From an uncultured Phycisphaerales bacterium (lineage in GTDB: Bacteria; Planctomycetota; Phycisphaerae; Phycisphaerales; UBA1924), in assembly GCA_937995595.1 (NCBI GenBank), contig CALKJW010000002.1, positions 58,510 to 122,509 of the forward strand: a stretch of 64,000 bases of DNA, given 5' to 3'. Shown in pieces: positions 26,781-34,831 of this stretch. The notes beneath the pieces were generated by a model. It had not been told where the DNA came from, did no database searches, and worked only from the letters and a program-made list of their open reading frames with translations. The position numbers and the translations under genes are program-made. Each line of letters starts with the position of its first letter. Positions within the stretch are counted from its first letter, which is position 1.

Positions 26781-27758
26781 ATGTCCCAGCACCCCGCCCC
26801 CACCGTCGCCGGCGCGTCCCGACCGGTCCGCACGATCGCGCTGCTCAACCAGAAGGGCGGCGTGGGCAAGACCACGACCACGGTGAACCTCGCCGCGGCC
26901 TTGGCGCAGGCCGGGCGGCCGACGCTGCTGGTGGACCTTGACCCGCAGGCGCACGCGACGCTGCACCTGGGGGCCGACGCGGGCGACGCGGACGCCGACG
27001 CTCCGCGCGCGACGGTGTACGACGTGCTGCTCGACCCCGCGACCCCGCCCGAGAGCGTGCTCAAGGAGATCCGGCCCAACCTGTGGGTGCTGCCGGCCGA
27101 GACGGACCTTGCCGCGGCGGAGACGGAACTCAGCGGCGAGCCGGACCGCAACCTGCGGCTGCGGAAGTTCCTCGACGCGCTGGGAGACCGCTTCGAGTTC
27201 GTGCTCATGGACTGCCCGCCCTCGCTGGGCCTGCTGACGCTCAACGCGCTCGGCGCGGCGCGGGAGGTGTTCATCCCGATGCAGGCGCACTTCCTGGCGC
27301 TGCAGGGCGTGAGCAAACTGCTGGAGACCGTCTCGCTGGTGAGCCGGTCGGTCAACCCGCGCCTGCGCGTGACGGGCATCGTGCTGTGCATGCACGACAC
27401 GAGCACGACGCACTCGCGCGAGGTGGTGAACGACCTGGCGCAGTTCTTCGAGCAGGCTCGCGCGTCGGGGCAGGAAGTGCCGCACCGCACGGCGCGCATC
27501 CTGCAGCCGCCGATCCGCCGAAACATCAAACTCGCCGAGTGCCCGAGTTTCGGGCAGACGATCTTCGACTACGCGCCGGGATGCCCGGGCGCGGCGGACT
27601 ATCGCGCGCTGGCCGAGCGCGTAATCGCCGACTGGGACGCGCTGCTGCAGCGCCGGGCCGCGGGCGAGCCCGGCGGCACGCTGGGCGGGACCCCGCCGCA
27701 CCCGCAGGTGGTCGTGCGCGAGGCCCCGCGAGCCGCCACGGCGGACCATGCCGCGTGA
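26781..27758 (+). CDS. ParA/Soj family ATPase
   Basis: 325 residues. The deviant Walker A motif NQKGGVGKTTT is intact near residue 31, with DLDPQAHAT (switch-like A') and VLMDCPPSLG (Walker B). FIPMQAHFLALQGVSKLLETV and the C-terminal FGQTIFDYAPG are typical of Soj/ParA proteins. No parB or parS-like gene is adjacent. Its place between the initiating transferase and a VanZ gene suggests it positions the polysaccharide or exosortase machinery rather than the chromosome, but chromosome partition cannot be excluded. The acidic insertion DAGDADADAP near residue 75 is unusual. Its stop overlaps the VanZ start. Confidence 0.93.
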   Translation: MSQHPAPTVAGASRPVRTIALLNQKGGVGKTTTTVNLAAALAQAGRPTLLVDLDPQAHATLHLGADAGDADADAPRATVYDVLLDPATPPESVLKEIRPNLWVLPAETDLAAAETELSGEPDRNLRLRKFLDALGDRFEFVLMDCPPSLGLLTLNALGAAREVFIPMQAHFLALQGVSKLLETVSLVSRSVNPRLRVTGIVLCMHDTSTTHSREVVNDLAQFFEQARASGQEVPHRTARILQPPIRRNIKLAECPSFGQTIFDYAPGCPGAADYRALAERVIADWDALLQRRAAGEPGGTLGGTPPHPQVVVREAPRAATADHAA

Positions 27759-28156
27759 GCCGCTCGCTGCGCAGGCTGCTGTTCTGGTTGTACTGCGCCG
27801 GGCTGTTCTACGGCACGCACGGGCCGCGGCGCGACGTGCACGTGCAGGGGCTGGACCGGCCCGACCTGATCGTGCACGCGTGCGCGTTCGGCGGGTGGTT
27901 CGTGCTGCTCCTGTGCGCCGAGTACGTCGGGCCTTGGCGTGCGCGCCGGTCGGTCGCGCTGTGCGCGGCGATCGCCGTGGGGTTTGCCGCGATCAACGAA
28001 TCGACACAGGCTCTGCCGATCGTCGGTCGGACCTCTGCGCTGGACGACTTTCTGGCGAACCTTTCGGGCATCGCGCTGGCGACGGTGGGCGCGGCGCTCG
28101 CCGCGCGGCTGTTCCCCGCGCGCCGACGCGCAGACGGCGGCGTCGAGCCTCGCTAA
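27755..28156 (+). CDS. VanZ family membrane protein
   Basis: 133 residues from a GTG at 27755 overlapping the parA-like stop (GTGA). It has four predicted membrane segments and the family pattern YGTHGPRR...DLIVHACAFGGW and a late INESTQALPIVGRTSALDDFLANLSG, matching the VanZ motif with conserved E-x-x-Q and D-x-x-x-N-x-x-G. VanZ-like proteins recur in exosortase and polysaccharide loci; their function is unknown. It closes the island. Confidence 0.88.
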   Translation: MSRSLRRLLFWLYCAGLFYGTHGPRRDVHVQGLDRPDLIVHACAFGGWFVLLLCAEYVGPWRARRSVALCAAIAVGFAAINESTQALPIVGRTSALDDFLANLSGIALATVGAALAARLFPARRRADGGVEPR

Positions 28157-28159
28157 TCT
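28154..28159 (+). promoter_or_regulatory. Candidate -10 element of the cation antiporter gene (leaderless)
   Basis: TAATCT overlaps the VanZ stop codon and ends 6 nt before the ATG at 28166. No Shine-Dalgarno sequence is visible. Confidence 0.5.
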
Positions 28160-28165
28160 GTCGCC

Positions 28166-29230
28166 ATGGAACTGCTGAAGTTCGTGGGCATGTTCGCGGG
28201 CGGGCTGGTGCTGCTGCTGGTGGGCGGGCGCGTGCTGGTCGACGCCGCGGCGTCGATGGCGGCCCGGCTGGGCGTTCCCGCGCTGCTGGTCGGCCTGACG
28301 ATCGTGGCGTGGGGCACCTCCGCGCCGGAACTGGCGTTCAACACCATCTCGGCGGTGAAGGACCGCACCGACCTGGTGTTCGGCAACCTCGTCGGGGCCA
28401 ACATCTGCAACATCGCGCTGATCCTCGGCATCGGCGCGCTGATCCGGCCGCTGGCCGTCGGCGAGGAGGTCATCCGGCGCGAGTTGCCGGTGCTCGCGGC
28501 GACGATGCTGCTGGCGCTGGTGCTCGGCGTCGCCGGGCAGGCGGGGTTTGCACGCTGGGAGGGTGCGCTGCTGCTGGGCGTGTTCCTCGTGTACTCGGCG
28601 TTCACGATCATCAGCGGCGTTCGCGCCAAGGCCCGGGCCTCGCCGCTGGAAGGGCAGATCGGCCACGGCGTCGCGACCACGACCACGCGCTCGATGGTCT
28701 CCTGCGCGGCGGAGTTTGTCGCGGGGCTGGTGCTGCTGGGGATCGGCGGCTCGCTCGCGGCCGACGGCGCCAGCGGCGCGGCCGAGGCGCTGGGCGTGAG
28801 CCCGACGGTCGTGGGGCTGACGGTCGTCTCCGTCGGCACCACGCTGCCCGAACTCATCACCGCGATCATCGCCATCCGCAAGGGCCACGTCGATCTGGCC
28901 GTCGGCAACGCGATCGGTTCGTGCATGTTCAACATCGCGTGCATCCTCGGCCTGGCGTCGGTCATCAGCCCGGCAAACCTGCCCGAAAACGGCCTGGTCG
29001 CGCTGGCGGTGATGACCGGCCTGGGCTTTGTCCTGCTGCCCATGGCGCGCACGCACAACCGGACGATCTCGCGGATCGAGGGCGCGTCGCTGCTGACGGT
29101 GTACGCCGCGTTCGTCGCGTTCCAGGTCTACTCGGCCCTTTCCGCGCCGCGCGGGATCGAACCCGCCGACCAGCCGGGCAACGGCGGCCCGGGCGCGCCG
29201 CTGGACCCCGGCGGCGTTGACAGCCGATGA
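28166..29230 (+). CDS. Calcium/sodium antiporter (CaCA family, YrbG-like)
   Basis: 354 residues in two homologous halves. The alpha repeats are clear: GTSAPELAFNTISAVKDRTDLVFGNLVG (near residues 51-78) and GTTLPELITAIIAIRKGHVDLAVGNAIG (near 222-250), each with the ion-binding Glu in PEL and N in GN. About ten membrane helices. The protein exchanges Ca2+ for Na+ or H+ across the inner membrane. The stop overlaps the murJ start, so the pair is coupled. Confidence 0.95.
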   Translation: MELLKFVGMFAGGLVLLLVGGRVLVDAAASMAARLGVPALLVGLTIVAWGTSAPELAFNTISAVKDRTDLVFGNLVGANICNIALILGIGALIRPLAVGEEVIRRELPVLAATMLLALVLGVAGQAGFARWEGALLLGVFLVYSAFTIISGVRAKARASPLEGQIGHGVATTTTRSMVSCAAEFVAGLVLLGIGGSLAADGASGAAEALGVSPTVVGLTVVSVGTTLPELITAIIAIRKGHVDLAVGNAIGSCMFNIACILGLASVISPANLPENGLVALAVMTGLGFVLLPMARTHNRTISRIEGASLLTVYAAFVAFQVYSALSAPRGIEPADQPGNGGPGAPLDPGGVDSR

Positions 29231-30909
29231 ATCCCGGCGTGTCCGAGACGTCGCCCGCACCCGCCGACCCGGCCCAGCCTGCCCCGCCGCGCGAGGCCGA
29301 GGACCACCGCCCGCTGGCCCGCGCGGTGCGCGCCGTGTCGCTGGTCACGCTGGTGTCGCGCGTCGCCGGTCTGGTGCGCAACGTCGTCGTGGCGCGCATC
29401 TTCGGCGATACCGCCGTCGGCTCGGCGTTCGCCGCGGCGTTCCAGACGCCCAACATGTTCCGCCGGCTGTTCGGCGAGGGCGCGCTCTCCGCGGCGTTCA
29501 TCCCCGCGTACACCGCGGCGCGGCGCGACGACGAGCGCGCGGGCGACGGCGCCGAAGGCCGACCGCGCCGTGCCGACGCGCTCGCGACGTTCACGATGGT
29601 CGCGCTGGGCACGGCCACCACCGCGCTGACCGCGCTCATCGAGGTCGTGCTGCTCGCGCTGCTCCTGTTCATGGACCACTCGGCCGATCGCGCCCTGTCG
29701 CTCAAACTCATCATGGTCATGCTGCCGTTCATGCCGCTGATCTGTGCCGCGGCGATCCTGGCGGGCATGCTGCAGGTGCACGGGCGGTTCGCGTGGTCGA
29801 GTTCGGGCCCGCTGGTGCTCAACGCTTTCGTGGTAAGCGCGGGGGTCTACTTCATCGCGACCGGCACGGTCGGCGGCGAGGTCACCGCGTACGCGCTGGC
29901 CGCGGCGACGACGCTCTCGGGCCTGACGCAGGTACTGTTCTTCCTGCGGCTGCTGCGGCCGCACGTGCGATGGTCGCGCGCCTTCGCGTCGGCGCGGGCC
30001 GAGGCGGGCGTCATGCTGCGTCGGTTCGTGCCCGTGGCGGTGGGGATGGGCACGATCCAGTTGAACGCCTTCATGGACATGCTCATCGCGATGTGGCCGG
30101 TGTGGATCGGCCCGACCGTGCTGGGGCGCGTGTACCCGCTGGACGGGGCGTCGAACGCGATCCTGTTCAACACGCAGCAGATCTACCAGTTCCCGCTCGG
30201 GGTGTTCGGCATCGCGGTGGCGACGGCCGTGTTCCCGCTTCTGGCGCGGCACGCGCACCACGCCGAGGACTTCGCCCTCACGCTGCGGCGCGGCCTTCGG
30301 CTGTCGCTGCTGATCGGCCTGCCCGCGAGTGTCGGGCTGGTGCTCGTGCGGCACGACATCACCGGCGTGCTGTACGGGCACGGCAACAACAGTTTCTCGG
30401 CCGAGGGCGTCGCGAGGGCCGCGCTGGTGCTCGGGGCGTTCGCGCCGGGGGTGTGGGCGTACTCGCTCAACCACGTGCTGACGCGTGCGTTCTACGCGCA
30501 CGGCGACACGCGCACGCCGATGCTGGTCTCGATCGCGATGGTCGGGCTGAACCTGGTGCTGAACGTCACGCTCATCTGGCCGCTGCGCGAAGCGGGCCTG
30601 GCGCTGGCGACGACCATCACCGCGACGCTGCAGTGCCTGGTGCTGGCGCGCCTGGCGCGACGGCTCACGGGCGGGCGGGCCGTCGCCGACGCGGCGGTGC
30701 TGGACGCGGGCGGGCGCGTCGCGCTGGCCGCGGCGGTGATGTGCACCGCCGTGCTCGCGACGCAGTGGGCGCTGGGCCAGCGCGACTCGTGGTGGTGGCA
30801 ACTGCTCCGCGTGGGCTGCGCGGCGGGCGCGGGCGGGGCGGTGTTCTTCGCCGCGGCGGGCGCGATCCGCGTGCGCGAACTGGGCTGGCTGCTCGGCTCG
30901 AGGCGGTAG
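29227..30909 (+). CDS. murJ: Lipid II flippase MurJ (MviN family)
   Basis: 560 residues with about fourteen membrane segments. Typical family sequence: LVSRVAGLVRNVVVARIFG near the N-terminus, NMFRRLFGEGALSAAFIPAY, and later QIYQFPLGVFGIAVATAVFPLL and VLTRAFYAHGDTRTPM. It flips lipid-linked peptidoglycan precursor, consistent with planctomycetes having peptidoglycan. The homology also covers O-antigen-type flippases, so a role in exporting the island's polysaccharide precursor is possible. The ATG overlaps the previous stop. Confidence 0.95.
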   Translation: MNPGVSETSPAPADPAQPAPPREAEDHRPLARAVRAVSLVTLVSRVAGLVRNVVVARIFGDTAVGSAFAAAFQTPNMFRRLFGEGALSAAFIPAYTAARRDDERAGDGAEGRPRRADALATFTMVALGTATTALTALIEVVLLALLLFMDHSADRALSLKLIMVMLPFMPLICAAAILAGMLQVHGRFAWSSSGPLVLNAFVVSAGVYFIATGTVGGEVTAYALAAATTLSGLTQVLFFLRLLRPHVRWSRAFASARAEAGVMLRRFVPVAVGMGTIQLNAFMDMLIAMWPVWIGPTVLGRVYPLDGASNAILFNTQQIYQFPLGVFGIAVATAVFPLLARHAHHAEDFALTLRRGLRLSLLIGLPASVGLVLVRHDITGVLYGHGNNSFSAEGVARAALVLGAFAPGVWAYSLNHVLTRAFYAHGDTRTPMLVSIAMVGLNLVLNVTLIWPLREAGLALATTITATLQCLVLARLARRLTGGRAVADAAVLDAGGRVALAAAVMCTAVLATQWALGQRDSWWWQLLRVGCAAGAGGAVFFAAAGAIRVRELGWLLGSRR

Positions 30910-30931
30910 CGCGCCGACCGCGCCCGGGGCG

Positions 30932-30937
30932 TAGCAT
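30932..30937 (+). promoter_or_regulatory. Candidate -10 element of the SDR gene (leaderless)
   Basis: TAGCAT ends 7 nt before the ATG at 30945, the same hexamer that precedes rnpB in this window. No Shine-Dalgarno sequence. Confidence 0.55.
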
Positions 30938-30944
30938 CGGCCCT

Positions 30945-31868
30945 ATGGCCATCGACCTTCGCGGCAGACCGATCGCGATCACCGGGGCGTCGTCGGGCAT
31001 CGGCGCGGCGACGGCCGTCGAGTGCGCCCGCGCCGGCATGCCCGTCGCGCTGGGCGCGCGGCGCGTCGAGAAACTCGACGCCGTCGTGAAGCGCATCCGC
31101 GACGAGGGCGGGCGCGCCATCGCCGTGCCGATGGACGTGGCCGAGCCCGCGCAGTGCCAGTCGCTGATCGACGCGACCGTGTCGGAGTTCGGCTCGGTCT
31201 ACGCCGTGTACGCCAACGCGGGCTACGGCGTCGAGAAGCCCGTGCACGAGATGAGCAACGAAGAGATCCGCGTGATGTTCGAGATCAACTTCTTCGGCAC
31301 GCTCAACACCATCCGCCCCGCGCTGGCGCACATGCGGGCCGCGCCCGCGACCCACACCTCCGGCCCGCGCGGGCACGTGCTCATCTGCTCGTCGTGCCTG
31401 GCCAAGATGTTCCTGCCGTACTTTGCCGTGTACTCGGCGACCAAGGCCGCGCAGAGCCACGTCGGGCGCGCGATGCGGCTGGAACTGCGGCACGAGGGGG
31501 TCGAGGTCTCCACCGTGCACCCCATCAGCACGCGCACCGAGTTCTTCGACACGGCGGAGAAACTCTCGGGCCAGGGCACGCTCATCGCGCACTCGCCGGA
31601 CTTCATGGTGCAGACGGCCGAGTTCGTGGCGCGCCGGACAGTCGCCTGCCTGCGCCGGCCGCGCGCCGAGGTGTGGACCGGCCTGCGCGGCCATTTCGTC
31701 AAGTTCGGCATGTCGGTGTGCACGCTGTTCCCCGCGCTGGCGGACCTGAGCCTTGGGGGGATGGTGAAGCGCCGGCTGGAGCACTACCCGCGTTCGGACG
31801 CCGCGGTCGGCGAGACCTCGCCCGGCGGGGGTGCGGGCGGCGCATCCGGCGTAGCCGGCGGGGGCTGA
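30945..31868 (+). CDS. Short-chain dehydrogenase/reductase
   Basis: 307 residues. Classical SDR with TGASSGIGAAT (cofactor site), YANAGYG (NAG), the Ser of LICSSCLAK and Y-S-A-T-K (catalytic YxxxK). The C-terminal 70 residues are less conserved and include a hydrophobic stretch (FGMSVCTLFPALADLSLGG), which may be a membrane contact. Substrate unknown. Its last 85 bases overlap the convergent membrane-protein gene; the overlapping tails are both low-complexity. Confidence 0.92.
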   Translation: MAIDLRGRPIAITGASSGIGAATAVECARAGMPVALGARRVEKLDAVVKRIRDEGGRAIAVPMDVAEPAQCQSLIDATVSEFGSVYAVYANAGYGVEKPVHEMSNEEIRVMFEINFFGTLNTIRPALAHMRAAPATHTSGPRGHVLICSSCLAKMFLPYFAVYSATKAAQSHVGRAMRLELRHEGVEVSTVHPISTRTEFFDTAEKLSGQGTLIAHSPDFMVQTAEFVARRTVACLRRPRAEVWTGLRGHFVKFGMSVCTLFPALADLSLGGMVKRRLEHYPRSDAAVGETSPGGGAGGASGVAGGG

Positions 31869-32443
31869 GCGGAGCCGGTCTCGGGCCCGCGCGCCGGCCC
31901 GGTCCTGAGGCGGCGCTCGGCGCGCTGCTGGCGTTCGACGCGCAGGCTCGCCAGCCGCGACAGCCGCTCCTGCCGGAGCATCCAGAGCGTGTGGAGCGTG
32001 CGCGCGGTGCCGATGCCCACGGCAAAGCCGATCACCGTCGCCGGCACCGGGTGCCAGTCGTGCGCGATCAGCACGTGCTGGGTGCCCAGGAACAGGAAGT
32101 AGAGGATCGGCGAGAGCGCGGCCCGCTCGACCTGCACCAGCGTGGCGTCCTTGAAGAACGACAGGTGCGCCTTGTGCACCTTGTGCGGGTGGTCGCGACG
32201 GAGGACGTGCAGCGCGGGCCAGTGGTTCGCCAGCCAGTGCAGCGTGTAGTAGATCGCGACGTCGGCCACGACGTCGGTCACGAAGGTGATGAGCGTGATC
32301 TTCCACGGCGTCTCGACGCCCGCGCGGTGCGCCAGCCACACCGCCAGCAGCGTCGGCGGGAGCGCGAGAAGGCCCGCCAACACGATGTTGACGTTCACGT
32401 TCACGATCCGCCGGGCGTACAACTGGCCGAGCCAACGCAGCAT
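31784..32443 (-). CDS. Membrane protein of unknown function
   Basis: 219 residues with four likely membrane segments (around residues 15-40, 48-72, 105-125 and 132-150), a His-rich cytoplasmic loop (RRDHPHKVHKAHLSFF) and a Pro/Ala-rich tail (about 40 residues) encoded over the end of the SDR gene. I recognise no family. The start has a TACGAT hexamer 7 nt upstream instead of a Shine-Dalgarno sequence. Confidence 0.75.
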   Translation of the reverse strand: MLRWLGQLYARRIVNVNVNIVLAGLLALPPTLLAVWLAHRAGVETPWKITLITFVTDVVADVAIYYTLHWLANHWPALHVLRRDHPHKVHKAHLSFFKDATLVQVERAALSPILYFLFLGTQHVLIAHDWHPVPATVIGFAVGIGTARTLHTLWMLRQERLSRLASLRVERQQRAERRLRTGPARGPETGSAQPPPATPDAPPAPPPGEVSPTAASERG

Positions 32444-32450
32444 CGCGCGG

Positions 32451-32456
32451 ATCGTA
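32451..32456 (-). promoter_or_regulatory. Candidate -10 element of the membrane-protein gene (leaderless)
   Basis: Minus-strand TACGAT ends 7 nt before the ATG at 32443. Confidence 0.45.
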
Positions 32457-32503
32457 GGTGCGGCCGCGCCGGCCCCGGCGGCGGGAATCGCCGTGCCCCG
32501 TAC

Positions 32504-33268
32504 TCAGTCGCTCCGCGACTGGTGCCGCCCGGCGAACACCGCCCCAACGCGCGAGCGTGCGATCCGGACCGCCTCGGGGTTCAGGTCGCAGCCGAGCCCG
32601 ATCCGACCGAGTTTGGCCGCGGCGACGAGGGTCGTCCCGCTGCCGCAGCAGGGGTCGAGCACCGTCCCGCCCGGCGGGCAGCACGCGCCGACCAGCACCT
32701 CCAGCAGCGCGAGCGGCTTCTGCGTGGGATACCCGACGCGCTCGGCGGCCATGTTGTTGATCGACGGGATGTCGAGCACGTCGGTCGCCTTCTTCAACCG
32801 CCCCCGCATGCGCCGGCTGGTCGCCGGGACCATCGGCGGCTCGAACCAGTAGCGCTCGGGGTCGAGGCAGTAGAGCAGGATGTCGTCGTGTTTGCGTGCG
32901 AACCGCCGCGGCGAGGAGCCGCCCAAGCCGTACGACCAGACGATGTGGTTGACGAACCGATCCTCGCCGAGGAGGTCGTCGAGCATGACGCGGACGCGGT
33001 GACTGGTGCGCCAGTCGACGTGCAGGGCGATGAGGCCGGTGGGCTTGAGCGCTGGGAGCGTCGCCGCGACGCGCTCGCGCAGCCAGTCGATGTACGCCGC
33101 GGCGGAAGGGAAGCGGTCCTCGAACGACCCGGCGCGGTCTGCCTGCCACTCGCCGGTGTTGAAGGGCGGGTCGGCGTAGATGAAGTCGATCGACGCCGGC
33201 GCGAGCGTGCGGGCGCGGGCCAGCCAGTCGGCGCACCGCACGTGCGGTTGTGAAGGCTCGCCGCTCAC
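32504..33268 (-). CDS. Site-specific DNA methyltransferase (N6-adenine or N4-cytosine), orphan
   Basis: 254 residues from a GTG at 33268 that overlaps the ugd stop (GTGA). The catalytic motif DPPFNTG is near residues 33-39 and the SAM motif DPCCGSGTT near 205-213, the beta-class order. PTQKPLALLEVLV and GCDLNPEAVRIAR fit the family. There is no restriction endonuclease or specificity gene nearby, so it looks solitary and probably regulatory or protective. Target sequence unknown. The short length leaves a small target-recognition region between the two motifs. Confidence 0.92.
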   Translation of the reverse strand: MSGEPSQPHVRCADWLARARTLAPASIDFIYADPPFNTGEWQADRAGSFEDRFPSAAAYIDWLRERVAATLPALKPTGLIALHVDWRTSHRVRVMLDDLLGEDRFVNHIVWSYGLGGSSPRRFARKHDDILLYCLDPERYWFEPPMVPATSRRMRGRLKKATDVLDIPSINNMAAERVGYPTQKPLALLEVLVGACCPPGGTVLDPCCGSGTTLVAAAKLGRIGLGCDLNPEAVRIARSRVGAVFAGRHQSRSD

Positions 33269-34611
33269 TTCCCCTTCGCCGGCGCGCGGCCCACGGAGTA
33301 GTACGAAAAGCCCAGCCCCGCCATCGCCGACGGCTTGTACAGGTTCCGCCCGTCGAAGATCACCGGGCGCTTCATCAACTTGCGGAGGCGGTCGAAGTCC
33401 GGGCTCTTGAACTCGTCCCAGTCGGTGCAGATGACCAGCGCGTCGGCGTCGCGCAGCGCCTCGTACATGTCGTCGACGATGGTCGCGGCGTTGCCCAGTT
33501 CGCGCCGGGCGTTCTCGTTGGCCACCGGGTCGTAGCCCACGGCCCGCGCGCCGAAGCCCGCCGCCTTGCGCATCAGCGTCAGCGCGGGCGCCTCGCGGAT
33601 ATCGTCGGTCCGCGGCTTGAAGGCGATGCCCCAGAACGCGAGCGTCTTGCCCTGCACGCCGCCCTCGCCCTTGAAGTGCGTCTGGATCTTGTCGAAGAAC
33701 CGGTCGCGCTGCCGCTGGTTGACGGCGTGCACGCTCTTGGAGAGCGTCGCCTCGATGCCGGCCTTGTCGCCCATCATGATGCAGGCCAGCGTGTCCTTCG
33801 GGAAGCACGAGCCGCCGTAGCCCAGGCCGGGGTACAGGAACTGGTGCCCGATGCGCTTGTCCGAGCACATCCCCTCGCGCACCCGGTTGATGTCGGCCCC
33901 GTACGCCTCGCACAGGTTGGCCATCTCGTTGATGAAACTGATCTTGGTCGCCAGGAAGTTGTTGCTGGCGTACTTGACCATCTCCGCGCTCAGCACGTCC
34001 ATCACGTAGATGGGGTGGCCGTTGCGCACGAACGGGTCGTACAGGTCGCGCATCGCCTCGCCCACCCACTCCTTCTCCACGCCGACGACCACGCGGTCGG
34101 GCTTGTTGAAGTCCTCGATCGCCGCGCCTTCCTTGAGGAACTCGGGGTTGTCGGCGACGTCGAAGGGGATGTTGGGTCCGACCTTCTCGCGGATGCGGTC
34201 GCGCACCATGAAGGTCGTGCCCACCGGCACCGTGCTCTTGACGACCACGACCTTGGGCTTCTGGCCGGGGCCGAGTTTCTTGAGCACCTCCGCGATGTCG
34301 TCCGCCGCGCCATGGATGTACTTCAGGTCGGTGTGGCCGCGCTCGTCGCTGGGCGTGCCCACGCAGATGAAGATCATGTCCGCGTCCTTGTGGGCCGCGA
34401 ACGCGTCGGTGGTGAACTTGAGCCTGCCCGCGGCGATGTTGCGCTCCATCAACTCGGTCAGGCCGGGCTCGTAGATGGGGCACCCGCCGCGCTTGAGCAT
34501 CTCGATCTTCCGCGCGTCCGTGTCGAGGCACGTCACGTCGTTGCCCGTGTTGGAAAGGCACACGCCGGTGACCAGCCCCACGTACCCGGTTCCCACCATC
34601 GACAGCCGCAT
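33265..34611 (-). CDS. ugd: UDP-glucose 6-dehydrogenase
   Basis: 448 residues from the ATG at 34611, with AAGGAG 8 nt upstream. It has MRLSMVGTGYVGLVTG (NAD site), FICVGTPSDERGHTDL, NEMANLCEAYGADI and the catalytic Cys in GGSCFPKDT. It makes UDP-glucuronate, a capsule and exopolysaccharide precursor that could feed the epimerase/decarboxylase in the island at 24.2 kb. Its stop overlaps the methyltransferase start. Confidence 0.95.
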   Translation of the reverse strand: MRLSMVGTGYVGLVTGVCLSNTGNDVTCLDTDARKIEMLKRGGCPIYEPGLTELMERNIAAGRLKFTTDAFAAHKDADMIFICVGTPSDERGHTDLKYIHGAADDIAEVLKKLGPGQKPKVVVVKSTVPVGTTFMVRDRIREKVGPNIPFDVADNPEFLKEGAAIEDFNKPDRVVVGVEKEWVGEAMRDLYDPFVRNGHPIYVMDVLSAEMVKYASNNFLATKISFINEMANLCEAYGADINRVREGMCSDKRIGHQFLYPGLGYGGSCFPKDTLACIMMGDKAGIEATLSKSVHAVNQRQRDRFFDKIQTHFKGEGGVQGKTLAFWGIAFKPRTDDIREAPALTLMRKAAGFGARAVGYDPVANENARRELGNAATIVDDMYEALRDADALVICTDWDEFKSPDFDRLRKLMKRPVIFDGRNLYKPSAMAGLGFSYYSVGRAPAKGK

Positions 34612-34816
34612 CGCCCTGCTCCTTGTGCCCGGCCCGCCGCCCGCGACGGGGCCGGGCCCGGAGTTTAGGCCTTCAACGTCCCGTAACCCGCGGGGGTTCG
34701 CGTGCCGGCGCCGCGGGCGGGCGTCGATCCGCTGATCATCGGTCCGACCCGAACCGCCCTTTGGGCCGGGCGGCAAACCGGGCCGGCGCCGCCCTTTGAC
34801 GACCCGCGCGGGCCGT

Positions 34817-34822
34817 TACACT
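34817..34822 (+). promoter_or_regulatory. Candidate -10 element of the methyltransferase gene (leaderless)
   Basis: TACACT ends 9 nt before the ATG at 34832, with no Shine-Dalgarno sequence. Confidence 0.45.
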
Positions 34823-34831
34823 CCCCGCCCC

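Noticed and set aside
32504..33268. A restriction-modification system around the methyltransferase
   Set aside because: Neighbouring genes are ugd and a membrane protein; no endonuclease or specificity subunit is seen.
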